DNA of 64,000 nt from Clostridiales bacterium DTU069 (GTDB lineage Bacteria; Bacillota; Clostridia; DSM-8532): positions 1 through 64,000 of the forward strand of contig LFRV01000002.1 in NCBI GenBank assembly GCA_001512485.1, given 5' to 3'. This document shows positions 53,814-64,000 of the stretch, piece by piece. Made by a program: the position numbers and the translations under genes. Within the stretch, counting starts at the first letter, position 1; each line of letters opens with the position of its first letter. The notes under the pieces are model-generated. The model ran no database searches. It worked only from the letters and a program-made list of their open reading frames with translations, and had not been told where the DNA came from.

Positions 53814-55121
53814 ATGAAGTTAAAAAAATGTATTTTTTTGTTGCTGTTAATTTTTATACTTTTATTGGCAGCGTCCTGTAAATACACCGCTGGGGAAGAT
53901 ACATATTACGTGAGCCGCGAAATGGAAAACGAAGCGGATAAAATTACTCTGCGTTTTATCAGCAGTTGGGGCGGGGTCGACTCAAAAGCCGAAACGCTGC
54001 AAAGCCTGTTCGTCAAATATACAAACGAAAACCGGAATATAGAGATAATAAATGAATCACTGTTCGGTGAAGATTTTCTGCCAAAGATAAAAACGGATTT
54101 TGCGTCGGGCAACAGTCCGGATGTGTTCGGGTTATGGCCGGGGTCGGATATACGCGCACTTATAAAAGTGGGAAAAGTAGCGGATTTAACCGATTTATTA
54201 AATGAAAACCCGGAATGGAAAAACAGTTTCAAAAGCAGTATGTGGGTGTATACGACATATAACGACAGAATTTACGGTCTTCCATTTGAAACGATATTCG
54301 AAGCGCTTTTTATTAATAAAGATCTTTTTGAGCAGTATAATGCGCCTGTTCCCGAAACTTTTGACGACTTAAAGCGTGCCGTAAGAATATTCAGGGAAAA
54401 CGGAATTATCCCTATTGCATACAATTCGCTTGCAGAAGGGACATATTTATACCAGAACATCCTCGCGGTCCTGGCGGGTAAGGAGAATATTGAGAATCCT
54501 TCGGCCGGCGAGGCGGGAGAATACTTTAAAAAAGCGATGGAATGCATGCGTGAACTGTATAAAATGGGAGCATTTCCCGAGGAATGCTTCACAATGACGA
54601 ACCATGAAAGAAACCTGCTGTTCCAGCAGAAAAAAGCGGCTATGATTGTTCAGGGCTCATGGTTCATAGGAAATATAAAAGATACTGATGATACTGTGGA
54701 TATTGTACATTTTCCGCATATTGATGGAGGGAAAGCCCCTCCGCGCACAATGATCTATGGTATTGGAAACGGATGTTTTCATATAAGCAGCGAAGCTTAT
54801 AATTCGGATAAAAGAGAGGCTTGCATTGATCTTTTAAAAATGCTTACGTCAAAAGAAACAGCGGTCATTTTTGCCGAACAGACAGGCATGATCAGCACCG
54901 TTGATATCAGGGACTACAAAATTAATTACAACAGTCTTACGAGAAAAGGGCAATTGCTTTTAAACAACAGCCGCCAGTTTGTCGGCCCTCCGGACAGTTT
55001 TGTTGACAGGACAGTTTGGGAACAGGTTATAGCGGCGGATATGCCGTATATGCTTGAGGGCGAAATGGAGATTGATGAATTGTGGGATAAGGCTGTCAGC
55101 GCAGGCTTGATTGCCAAATAA
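53814..55121 (+). CDS. Extracellular solute-binding lipoprotein (ABC sugar type)
   Basis: Lipobox LLAASC; family 1 SBP-like body. Confidence 0.88.
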   Translation: MKLKKCIFLLLLIFILLLAASCKYTAGEDTYYVSREMENEADKITLRFISSWGGVDSKAETLQSLFVKYTNENRNIEIINESLFGEDFLPKIKTDFASGNSPDVFGLWPGSDIRALIKVGKVADLTDLLNENPEWKNSFKSSMWVYTTYNDRIYGLPFETIFEALFINKDLFEQYNAPVPETFDDLKRAVRIFRENGIIPIAYNSLAEGTYLYQNILAVLAGKENIENPSAGEAGEYFKKAMECMRELYKMGAFPEECFTMTNHERNLLFQQKKAAMIVQGSWFIGNIKDTDDTVDIVHFPHIDGGKAPPRTMIYGIGNGCFHISSEAYNSDKREACIDLLKMLTSKETAVIFAEQTGMISTVDIRDYKINYNSLTRKGQLLLNNSRQFVGPPDSFVDRTVWEQVIAADMPYMLEGEMEIDELWDKAVSAGLIAK

Positions 55122-55263
55122 AAACGGGATATATTTCATTGAAATCAGGAATAGCACATTTTTACCGGTATCCGCAAAAAGCTGATTTTCAGTGATAAAG
55201 TAAAAGTGCATAAACAGCATTTGGTTCGTTGAAACATTTATCACGGGAAGGCCGGCAGGTACG

Positions 55264-57081
55264 ATGAAGAAAAAAATATTAAGACTTTATAAGGACTTGT
55301 CAATAAAGAAGAAGCTGTTACTGGCTTTTTATATTCAGATTATAATTCCGATGATCTTTATGGGTTTTTTAAGTTACCGCAGCTCGGAGGAAACGGTAAA
55401 GCGGATCTCGATGAATTATGCGCAGGATATGCTTCAAATGATTGAGCTTAGGTTCCAGGATTTTATAAATAACCTGAACATAATCTCCCAGGACCTTTTG
55501 TATGATAAAAAAATATACAATATTTTGAATCAGGAAAGAGGAAAAGATCCGCTCATAGATTATGAAGCGGAAAATGAAATAAGCAACACAATTAAAAAAA
55601 TAGTCCTGTCGAGGCCGGAAGTCCAATCAATTGCCATAATAAGCAATAAGGGAAAGTTTTTCTATGCCGACGACAATTCCAGAAGTTCCAGCATCAGAAC
55701 GATACTCCCGTATGCCGATATACTGGAAAAAGCTAGGCAGCATGAAGGAAAAGCGACGTGGTATACCGACAGTCAAAACGGAAGCGTTAATAACATATAC
55801 CTTGTCCGTACTATTTATAACCAGGATGATTTTAGTGAGATCGGCCTCCAGGTTATTCTCGTAAAAAAGGAATTTTTGGAAACGATTTATAAAGGGCTTA
55901 CAAAAAGCATGCGGAATGTCGTAATTGTTTCGGAAAAAAATGAGCTAATTGCAAGCAGAATCAACGAGGATTGGTTCGTTAATTCGGGCTCGCTGAGAAA
56001 TTTGCAGAACGAACGGGACAGCCGGATTGACAATGACTTGAAAGCTATGGTTTCACATACTACTATAAGCGATACGGGCTGGAAGGTGATAACATATATT
56101 CCATTAAGCGAGCTTTTCCGAGATGCGAATGCTCTTGGCAGGAACATTATCGTTTTTTCCGTTATCACAGTGCTGATTTTATCGATGTTTAACCTTGCCA
56201 TTGCGATGGGCTTCATTAACCCCATTAACAGGCTCGTAAAGGGAATGAAGATGGTTCAGAAGGACAACAGGATTGTTTATATTGATGATGAGCGCAATGA
56301 TGAAATCGGCTTTTTAAACCAGACTTTTAATGAAATGTCACGAGAAATAAACCATTTGGTCACATGGGTTTACCGGGAACAGATAACAAGGAAGGAAGCC
56401 GAGCTGAAGGCCCTGCAGTCGCAGATAAACCCGCATTTTCTTTTTAATACGCTCGAATCGATAAATTGGATGGCACAGCTCAATAATGTGCCTGAAATCA
56501 GCAGAATCGTTACCGATTTATCCGACTTAATGGAGGCCAGTATCGGCAGGGATGACAGGTTGATTACCGTGGAGGAAGAATTCAAATATTCGGATAAATA
56601 TATTTCTCTGCTCAAGGCACGGTTCGAAGATAAAATAGAATTTGAAAAGGAGATTTCGGACGGCGCGGGAGAAGTTAAAATCCCGCGGCTTTTAATACAG
56701 CCTCTTGTCGAAAATGCGGTTTATCACGGGATTGAAAAGCTTCGCGGAAAAGGAAAGATATCGCTTAAAGCGTTTATTGAAAACGATATGCTTGTTATTA
56801 TTGTTATGGATTCAGGCCCGGGCATAGACGGAACGGAATTATCCGCCCTTAACAGGATGCTTTCGATGGATAACGACTCGTATTTTAAAATGCTTGGAAG
56901 TAAGCACCGCAAAAGCATAGGGATAGAAAATGTGAACAGGAGAATAAAACTGTTTTACGGGGATAAATACGGGGTAAAGATCGAAAGCGAACAGGGGAGT
57001 TTTACAAAAGTTATAGTAAACATACCGCTAAACTGGGATCAGCCTGCGGAGGGGTATTATGTTCAAAGTTATAATAATTGA
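55264..57081 (+). CDS. Sensor histidine kinase, YesM type
   Basis: Two TMs with extracellular sensor domain; LKALQSQINPHFLFNTLESINWMA; HATPase. Confidence 0.93.
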   Translation: MKKKILRLYKDLSIKKKLLLAFYIQIIIPMIFMGFLSYRSSEETVKRISMNYAQDMLQMIELRFQDFINNLNIISQDLLYDKKIYNILNQERGKDPLIDYEAENEISNTIKKIVLSRPEVQSIAIISNKGKFFYADDNSRSSSIRTILPYADILEKARQHEGKATWYTDSQNGSVNNIYLVRTIYNQDDFSEIGLQVILVKKEFLETIYKGLTKSMRNVVIVSEKNELIASRINEDWFVNSGSLRNLQNERDSRIDNDLKAMVSHTTISDTGWKVITYIPLSELFRDANALGRNIIVFSVITVLILSMFNLAIAMGFINPINRLVKGMKMVQKDNRIVYIDDERNDEIGFLNQTFNEMSREINHLVTWVYREQITRKEAELKALQSQINPHFLFNTLESINWMAQLNNVPEISRIVTDLSDLMEASIGRDDRLITVEEEFKYSDKYISLLKARFEDKIEFEKEISDGAGEVKIPRLLIQPLVENAVYHGIEKLRGKGKISLKAFIENDMLVIIVMDSGPGIDGTELSALNRMLSMDNDSYFKMLGSKHRKSIGIENVNRRIKLFYGDKYGVKIESEQGSFTKVIVNIPLNWDQPAEGYYVQSYNN

Positions 57082-58672
57082 TGACGAGCCGATAATACGC
57101 AAAGGATTAAAAAACATAATAAACTGGAAGCAGTTCGACTGCACCGTATGTGCGGAAGCTTCTGACGGCGAGGAGGGCAAACAGCTTATCGAGGCTCACC
57201 GCCCCGATATCCTGATTACCGATATCCGCATGCCCGAAATGGACGGGCTGAATATGATACGTGACGTTAAAAGTTATATTCCAAACTGCAAAATCATTAT
57301 TTTGACCGGATACAGGGATTTTGACTATGTACAGGAAGCAATAAAGCTTGGAGCGTTCGATTTTGTTCTTAAACCGTCAAAGATTGAAGAACTGGCTGCG
57401 GTTGTAAAAAGGGCAGTCGAAGAGCTGAAGTACCAAAGAAACAGAGCCGAGGAAATGGATAAGCTTAAACGGCTCTTTGAACAAAATATTCCTGTATTAA
57501 GAGAAAAATTTCTATACGACATATTGTATGAAATTAACACGGACAACGAAGATATTACTGCAAGAGCAAACCTTCTTGGTATTGAGATAGGACGTTTTAT
57601 CCTGCTTACGGCGGAAATCGACAACGACGGGGATAAAACCCAAAACAGCAGCAACATGCATCTGTACCAATTCGGAATCATCAATTTATTTGAAGAAGTT
57701 TTTAGTGAATGCTGCAAATTGATTAGCGTTTCCCTGAGCGATAACAGCGCGGCATTTATTCTTCAGCTTTCCGACGACGAACCGAACCATAATGAAATAA
57801 TTAATAACAAATGTGCTTATATACAGGACATGGTAATAAATTGCTTCGGGTTTACAATATCCGTTGCGGTAAGTTCAGACGGAAGAGGCATTATGCAGCT
57901 TCCCGACAAATTAAAGGAGTGCAGGGAAGCTCTTGAATACAAATTTTATCTTGGCAGCAACGCGATTATTTTCCATAGTGACCTTAACGGTTTTTTCAGG
58001 TATAAGGACTATTCTCTGCTCGAAAAGTACCGGGGGATGTTAATAGAAGGAATAAAGACAGGCAATGAAGGCATTGTCAAAAAAAGGCTTGAAGGTATAT
58101 TCGAGTTTGTCGAAAGCCTTGACAATATTGACGCGCAGTACCTGAAAACTTTTTACTTAAGCATAATCACATACATAAACAATATTCATCTGTCCGTCGC
58201 ACAGGCGGATAATGAAAAAAAACCGGAGAGCATGAATATACCGGGCCTTCACGAGATGGTTGCCAAATCCGAAACGATAGAAGAGCTTAACTACCTGCTG
58301 AAAGAGGTTTCATTAAGCATAACGACAAAAATAAACAGTTATAACAACAGGAACATAAAGCTTGTTCTCAGAAAGGCAATGGACTATATCAACGAGCATT
58401 ATACCGAGCAGATAACGCTGAATGATGTCGCTGAAAATGTTTATGTCAGTACATATTACATAAGCAGGATGTTTAAGAAAGAGCTCGGGAAAAATTTCAT
58501 AGATTACCTTAATGGTTTGAGAATTGAAAGAGCAAAAGAACTTTTAAAGGATCCGAAATACAAAACATATGAAATCGCCGAGTTGGTGGGAATCCCGGAT
58601 GCCCATTATTTTTCCCGCCTGTTTAAAAAACACGAAGGCGTGACGCCGACCGAATACAGGGATATGTGTTAG
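57059..58672 (+). CDS. Response regulator with AraC-type output, YesN type
   Basis: FKVIIIDDEPIIRKGLKNII; C-terminal AraC HTH ending FSRLFKKHEGVTPTEYR. Confidence 0.93.
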   Translation: MFKVIIIDDEPIIRKGLKNIINWKQFDCTVCAEASDGEEGKQLIEAHRPDILITDIRMPEMDGLNMIRDVKSYIPNCKIIILTGYRDFDYVQEAIKLGAFDFVLKPSKIEELAAVVKRAVEELKYQRNRAEEMDKLKRLFEQNIPVLREKFLYDILYEINTDNEDITARANLLGIEIGRFILLTAEIDNDGDKTQNSSNMHLYQFGIINLFEEVFSECCKLISVSLSDNSAAFILQLSDDEPNHNEIINNKCAYIQDMVINCFGFTISVAVSSDGRGIMQLPDKLKECREALEYKFYLGSNAIIFHSDLNGFFRYKDYSLLEKYRGMLIEGIKTGNEGIVKKRLEGIFEFVESLDNIDAQYLKTFYLSIITYINNIHLSVAQADNEKKPESMNIPGLHEMVAKSETIEELNYLLKEVSLSITTKINSYNNRNIKLVLRKAMDYINEHYTEQITLNDVAENVYVSTYYISRMFKKELGKNFIDYLNGLRIERAKELLKDPKYKTYEIAELVGIPDAHYFSRLFKKHEGVTPTEYRDMC

Positions 58673-58905
58673 GCTCCTTCCACACCTCAAAGCTATTGTC
58701 CAAATCCAATCTAAAATTTTTCTGTGCGATGTGGATTATTTTGTTGTATAATTTTGCCCCTCCAACAAGTCAATATATTACAAGTTAATCCAATATGTTC
58801 TATTCTATGAGAAAATGCGTTCTGCTAAAATAAATACTGCCCGGACATTCCTGGCATTAACCTTTCCGGCAGCACAGGAGTATCCCGATTAAACAAACCA
58901 AAGGT

Positions 58906-59883
58906 GTGATAATAATGAACCGGAGCAACACAACTATTATCAGCGCGTCAACAAACAAAGGTTTTATATATGAGTTTAAAAAAAATCTTCCGCTGTTTAT
59001 CATGCTGCTGCCCGGAGTTATTTTATTGATAATAAACAATTATATTCCTATGGCTGGTATTGTCATTGCGTTCAAGAGGTACAGATTTCACGGAAACTTT
59101 TTCTCTTCAATAATTAAAAGTGAATGGGCAGGGTTTAAGAATTTTGAATTCTTCTTTAAAACGCCTTATGCATATCAAATAACAAGAAACACAATACTTT
59201 ACAATCTGGCTTTTATAATACTCGGGCTTATAGTCCCGGTAACATTTGCGATTCTTCTTAATGAAATGACAAACAAAAGAACCGCAAAGCTGTATCAAAG
59301 CGTAATGTTCCTGCCGTATTTCCTTTCATGGATCATAGTAAGTTATCTCGCGTATTCGTTATTCAGCATCGAAAATGGTTTTATAAACAAAACGATAATA
59401 GCCGCTCTTGGTATGGAACCTGTCAAGTGGTATTTTGAACCGAAGCATTGGCCGTTTATACTTACATTCTTTCAACTGTGGAAATATACCGGTTATAACG
59501 TTGTTGTTTATCTCGCGGCCATAACAGGAATTGACAACGAATACTTTGAAGCGGCGGAGATTGACGGAGCCTCGAAAATACAGCAAGTGTGGTACATAAC
59601 AGTTCCGCTTTTGCGTTCTCTTATGATTATTATGACTCTGCTTGCCGTCGGAAGAATTTTTAATGCCGATTTCGGGTTGTTTTACAATGTTCCGAGAAAC
59701 AGCGGGCAGTTGTATCCTGTTACGGATGTTATTGACACTTATGTGTACAGGGCGTTAAGAAACACGAATAATATTTCGATGGCTACGGCGGCGGGTACAT
59801 ACCAGGCTGTAGTCGGGTGCATTACGGTTTTTACCGCAAATTATATAGTCCGGAAAATTGATAAAGACAAGGCACTGTTTTAG
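58906..59883 (+). CDS. ABC transporter permease (CUT1, LplB type)
   Basis: EYFEAAEIDGASKIQQVWYITVPLLRS EAA loop, six TMs. Confidence 0.92.
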   Translation: MIIMNRSNTTIISASTNKGFIYEFKKNLPLFIMLLPGVILLIINNYIPMAGIVIAFKRYRFHGNFFSSIIKSEWAGFKNFEFFFKTPYAYQITRNTILYNLAFIILGLIVPVTFAILLNEMTNKRTAKLYQSVMFLPYFLSWIIVSYLAYSLFSIENGFINKTIIAALGMEPVKWYFEPKHWPFILTFFQLWKYTGYNVVVYLAAITGIDNEYFEAAEIDGASKIQQVWYITVPLLRSLMIIMTLLAVGRIFNADFGLFYNVPRNSGQLYPVTDVIDTYVYRALRNTNNISMATAAGTYQAVVGCITVFTANYIVRKIDKDKALF

Positions 59884-59894
59884 GAGGCAGTAAA

Positions 59895-60854
59895 ATGGCG
59901 GAAGGTGTAAGTGTTCAAAACCCTGATATTGAAGCTGATTATGAGCGCCGTATAAGATCCAATACCGGCAATCGCATATCACCGCTAAGCAATATTTTAA
60001 TTAATTTATTGTTTGCGATATGCGCGCTTGTCTGCATTGCTCCGATTTTGCTTATTATTATGATTTCACTGACCGAGGAGAAATATATCCTTGCGTACGG
60101 CTATACATTCTTTCCGCAAAAACTGTCACTGAAAGCATATGATTATGTAATTACTGCAGGGGATGTTATCTGGAGGGCATATGGGGTCTCCATCTTTGTT
60201 ACCGTTGTAGGAACTGTTTTAAGCCTCTTGGTTATATGCCTTTACGCGTACCCGCTATCGAGGCAAAGCTTCAAATATAAAAACTTTTTCTCATTCTTTG
60301 CATACTTCACGATGATCTTCGGCGGCGGGCTTGTCCCGTGGTACATGGTGTATACGCAGCTTATTAATATTAAAAACACTATCTGGATATTAATTGTGCC
60401 GTACCTGATGAATGCCTGGTATATGATGATAATGCGGACATTTTTCAAAACAACCATACACGAATCAATCATTGAATCGGCGAAAATCGACGGAGCAGGC
60501 GAATTCAGAACGTTTTTTGTGATTGTCCTGCCGTTGTGCCGTGCGGGTCTTGCTACAATAGGGCTTTTCTGTACGCTCGGATACTGGAACGACTGGTGGC
60601 TACCGCTTGTGTTTGTAACCGACAGTAAACTGTATAATGTACAGTACCTGATGTATCAAACATTAAACATGATACAATACCTTGCCAGCGGAAGCGCCCA
60701 GTTTGCCGAATCCAGCAAGGTTTTGGCGGAACTGCCGAGTGAAGGAGCCAGGATGGCAATAGCGGTTATATCTATTGGCCCGATTATTTTTGCATATCCG
60801 TTTTTTCAGAAATATTTTGTAAAAGGATTGACAATAGGAGCGGTAAAAGGATGA
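59895..60854 (+). CDS. Carbohydrate ABC transporter permease (YtcP type)
   Basis: ESIIESAKIDGAGEFRTFFVIVLPLCRAGLATIGLF EAA loop. Confidence 0.92.
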   Translation: MAEGVSVQNPDIEADYERRIRSNTGNRISPLSNILINLLFAICALVCIAPILLIIMISLTEEKYILAYGYTFFPQKLSLKAYDYVITAGDVIWRAYGVSIFVTVVGTVLSLLVICLYAYPLSRQSFKYKNFFSFFAYFTMIFGGGLVPWYMVYTQLINIKNTIWILIVPYLMNAWYMMIMRTFFKTTIHESIIESAKIDGAGEFRTFFVIVLPLCRAGLATIGLFCTLGYWNDWWLPLVFVTDSKLYNVQYLMYQTLNMIQYLASGSAQFAESSKVLAELPSEGARMAIAVISIGPIIFAYPFFQKYFVKGLTIGAVKG

Positions 60855-60900
60855 AACCGATATATCGGTTTTATATAAATATATTCAAGGAGGGATTATT

Positions 60901-62421
60901 ATGCTTAAAACAACAAAAATCTGGGGACTGATTCTGGCAATCGTAATCGTACTTAGTCTCACTCTTACAAGCTGTGTGGCTCCTTCGCAGACAGGCAGCG
61001 GAACCGAAAAGCCATCTGACAGCACACCCGCGGCGTCGACACCATCGGAACCTACTGTTACACTTAAGATGTACCTGGTTGGAAACAGGCAGGAACCTGA
61101 TACACCAATGGTTTTGGAAGAAGCAAACAAATATTTGAAAGACAAGCTGAATGTCGCTCTTGATTTGAATGTATTCGCATGGGGCGACGATTATGACCAG
61201 AAGGTAAACACCGCACTGGCTTCCGGTGAAGCCATTGATATAGTGTTTACGGCGAACTGGGCTGCAAACTACTATGTCAATGCCGCTTCGGGATATTTCA
61301 CTGAACTGAATTCGTACCTTGAAAAATACCCTGCAATAAAGCAGATACTCGGCGAGGATTTCCTTAACGGTTCGGCGCTTAACGGCAAGAATTATGCTGT
61401 TCCTACGAACAAGGAAAAAGTGCATAATTGGGGATATCTCGTCAGAAAAGACCTTGTTGATAAGTACAATATGGATTTAAGCGGCATTGATTCCTATGAA
61501 AAAATTGAACCGCTTTTGAAGATCATCAAGGACAACGAACCTGAAATTACCCCCCTGTGTATTGCCACTATGGATGCGCCGTTCCAGCTGCTTGACTGGG
61601 ATCGTATAAGCGACGACGATGTTCCCGGAGCGCTTTATCCGGATAACAGAAACAATACGATAGTAAACAATTTCCTCGCGCCTGAAAGCATTGAATATTA
61701 CAATACCATGAGAGATTGGTTCAACAATGGTTATATCCATCAGGACGCAGCTACAATGCAAAACCAGCTCGAACTTATGAAGTCGGGCAAATACTTTGCT
61801 GCATCTCAATCGCTTAAGCCTGGTAAAGATGCCGAAATCAACGCCAGCACAGGCATTGAGTGGGTACAGATTGACGTAACCAAGCCGGTTATGTCGAACA
61901 GGGAAACGACAGGTGCTCTGCTTGCAATTCCCGCAGGTTCGAAGAATCCTGAAAAGGCTTTCCGTTTTATTGAACTTCTTTACACCGATAAATATATGAA
62001 GAACCTTCTGGACTATGGAATTGAAAATGTACATTACAAGAAGATTTCCGACAATGTTATCGAATTAATCGATCCGGCTAATTCGGGATACAACCCCGGC
62101 CATGGATGGAAGTACGGAGATCAGTTCAAGAATTACCTGATGAGCAATGAAGACCCGCAGAAGTGGGAAAAATTCCTTGCTTTCAACGACCAGGGTCTTG
62201 TATTGAACAGCCTTGGCTTTGTATTTGACAAAACCAATGTTGAAACCCAGATTTCCGCGTGCAAAAACGTAGTTCAGGCTTATTACAAGCAGTTGTTCAC
62301 AGGTTCCGTTGAAGTTGAACCGACGGTAAAACAGTTTGAAGCCGAACTGAAAGCCGCAGGCGTTGACGAACTCATCGCCGAAATGCAGAGACAGTACGAT
62401 GCATGGCTGAAAACTAAATAA
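60901..62421 (+). CDS. Extracellular solute-binding protein (DUF3502-type C terminus)
   Basis: Lipobox TLTSC; SBP-like body, long C-terminal domain. Confidence 0.85.
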   Translation: MLKTTKIWGLILAIVIVLSLTLTSCVAPSQTGSGTEKPSDSTPAASTPSEPTVTLKMYLVGNRQEPDTPMVLEEANKYLKDKLNVALDLNVFAWGDDYDQKVNTALASGEAIDIVFTANWAANYYVNAASGYFTELNSYLEKYPAIKQILGEDFLNGSALNGKNYAVPTNKEKVHNWGYLVRKDLVDKYNMDLSGIDSYEKIEPLLKIIKDNEPEITPLCIATMDAPFQLLDWDRISDDDVPGALYPDNRNNTIVNNFLAPESIEYYNTMRDWFNNGYIHQDAATMQNQLELMKSGKYFAASQSLKPGKDAEINASTGIEWVQIDVTKPVMSNRETTGALLAIPAGSKNPEKAFRFIELLYTDKYMKNLLDYGIENVHYKKISDNVIELIDPANSGYNPGHGWKYGDQFKNYLMSNEDPQKWEKFLAFNDQGLVLNSLGFVFDKTNVETQISACKNVVQAYYKQLFTGSVEVEPTVKQFEAELKAAGVDELIAEMQRQYDAWLKTK

Positions 62422-62467
62422 CCGGATCATAAGATCAATAAACGGGTTTTTACTCATATTCCTCGTT

Positions 62468-62493
62468 AGGCCGGAGTTATCCGGCCTTTTTTA
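62468..62493 (+). terminator. Rho-independent terminator after ABC operon
   Basis: AGGCCGG-agttat-CCGGCCT followed by T5. Confidence 0.9.
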
Positions 62494-62574
62494 CTAATTG
62501 TCCGCATTCCTGTTCGATGCATATAATAAAGCAGAAACATAAATGACGGTTATCGCATATAACTATGCTATTTC

Positions 62575-63048
62575 GTGAAGGAGGCGGCAATTGTGCATGG
62601 ATTGACCCAGGCGTTTGAAACGAAAGCCTTTTTAGGGGGGATAGTACTACTGCTTTCATACATCTCCCAGTCTATCGATGAGGTTTTTGTTATTTTGGCG
62701 GTTTTTATCGTATTAGATTATATAACCGGCGTTTTATGCGGGATGCTGCGTGACGAAGGTTATAATTACAGGATAGCAATAAAGGGAATTGTGAAAAAGC
62801 TTATGTATCTCGTTCTAATCATGGTTACGATCCTTTTTGAATACTTAATCGGCATGTTTACATCGGACGGCGGGTTAAGCATTCGCGTGGAAGGAACGGT
62901 TACGACGGCAATGTATGTCTATCTGATAGGCACGGAAGGATTAAGCATAATTCAAAATTTAATCATACTTGGAATTCCTGTACCGGAAATTATGATAAAG
63001 ATATTCGGTCTTATCCGTGATGATTCCGGCAATCTTATCAAGAAATAA
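62575..63048 (+). CDS. Phage-holin-family membrane protein
   Basis: Small multi-TM protein with VLDYITGVLCGMLRDEGYNYRIAIKGIVKKLMYLVLIM holin-4-like motif. Confidence 0.8.
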   Translation: MKEAAIVHGLTQAFETKAFLGGIVLLLSYISQSIDEVFVILAVFIVLDYITGVLCGMLRDEGYNYRIAIKGIVKKLMYLVLIMVTILFEYLIGMFTSDGGLSIRVEGTVTTAMYVYLIGTEGLSIIQNLIILGIPVPEIMIKIFGLIRDDSGNLIKK

Positions 63049-63321
63049 ACCCGGTTCAGCCAGGTGTTTTTTTAATTCAAACTCATTTCCCATACTCGTT
63101 TCACAGGTATATATTCTTGTATAACATAAACTACTATTTTGTTGCAGTGTAATATCTGCAGCTTGCTGTTTTTTTTGTTTTTCTGTATTATAATGGATAA
63201 TAATTGAAAAAAGATAAGCTTTTGAGTTGGGCTCGGGCTTCAGGCGTTGAAAACGGTTTTTGTTTTTTGATATATTTGTGTTTCGGGATATATAACGAAA
63301 CGATACTGCGGAGAAATAGTT

Positions 63322-63756
63322 ATGCAAAAATTTATTACTTATAACGAGAATGATACAATTGAGCTTGGCGAAAAGACGGCAGGACAGATGAAACCCGGCG
63401 ATATCATCGCGCTCGAAGGGGAGCTCGGAACGGGTAAAACGGTTTTTGTAAAAGGCGTGGCAAAGGGGCTTAATATACGTGAACATGTTACGAGTCCCAC
63501 TTTCAATATCGTCCACAGTTACGAGGACGGCAGCATTACGCTTCACCACTTTGATGTATACAGGGTAAGCGACGAGGATGAGCTTTTTGAAATAGGGTTT
63601 GAAGAATACCTGTATAAAGGAGACATTTGTATAATAGAGTGGGCTGATCTTATTAAAAATATGCTGCCTGAAAATACTGTCTGGATTAAGATTGAAAGAA
63701 CCGATAATAATCCCGATCAGCGGATAATAACAATAAGGGGGTTAGGACCCATATGA
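63322..63756 (+). CDS. tsaE: tRNA threonylcarbamoyladenosine biosynthesis ATPase TsaE
   Basis: ALEGELGTGKTVFVKGVAKGL, TSPTFNIVHSYE, FDVYR. Confidence 0.94.
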   Translation: MQKFITYNENDTIELGEKTAGQMKPGDIIALEGELGTGKTVFVKGVAKGLNIREHVTSPTFNIVHSYEDGSITLHHFDVYRVSDEDELFEIGFEEYLYKGDICIIEWADLIKNMLPENTVWIKIERTDNNPDQRIITIRGLGPI

Positions 63757-64000
63757 ATATACTGGCATTGGACACGTCCGGCGCGACTGCTTCGGCGGCA
63801 GTTGCAAATGACGGCCGCCTGATAGGGGAGGTTTCCCTGAGGCATGGAAAAACACATTCCCAGAAGGTTATCCCAATGATAGAGGCGCTGCTTGATATGC
63901 TGGACATGGGAAAGCGTGACATTCATATGCTTGCTGTGGCTAACGGCCCCGGTTCGTTTACCGGGATACGTATTGGCGTGGTTACGATCAAATCAATGGC
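63753..64000 (+). CDS. tsaB: TsaB (partial, runs off the window)
   Basis: MNILALDTSGATASAAVANDGRLIGEVSLRHGKTHSQKVIPMIEALL; ATGA overlap with tsaE. Confidence 0.92.
   Translation, partial: MNILALDTSGATASAAVANDGRLIGEVSLRHGKTHSQKVIPMIEALLDMLDMGKRDIHMLAVANGPGSFTGIRIGVVTIKSM

Overview
The window looks like chromosomal DNA from a Gram-positive, clostridial, plant-sugar-using bacterium. Taxonomy is inference, from gene content, AGGAGG-type ribosome binding sites and TTG/GTG starts. It is dense and mostly housekeeping. In order: rpsR - MazG-like - rplI - dnaB - tilS - hpt - ftsH; a split B12-dependent methionine synthase; tRNA-Met and tRNA-Glu; a GH51 arabinofuranosidase; argCB; an orphan MsmK/UgpC-type ATPase; a P-loop/Asp23-like fusion; sigH-like, zapA, dut and prs; a non-flagellar MotA/MotB-like motor operon with a TPR protein; a sulfide-to-homocysteine type cassette (DUF39, NIL-ferredoxin, UPF0280) that runs into a two-component system; an orphan DUF4046-like HTH protein; birA-coaX; malic enzyme; CIRCE-groESL; L7Ae-rpsL-rpsG-fusA-tuf; lon; a sugar ABC importer with YesMN-type regulation; a holin-like protein; and tsaE-tsaB. 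No CRISPR array, rRNA operon, transposase gene or prophage was seen. The least ordinary signal is a family of modular intergenic repeats, with copies near 1.4, 11.0, 27.3 and 53.4 kb. Comparing copies shows empty and filled sites, including a palindromic ATTGTACAAT that is single in one copy and flanks an insert in two others, plus a further hairpin nested inside one insert. The second most interesting signal is the MotAB-like operon of unknown function.
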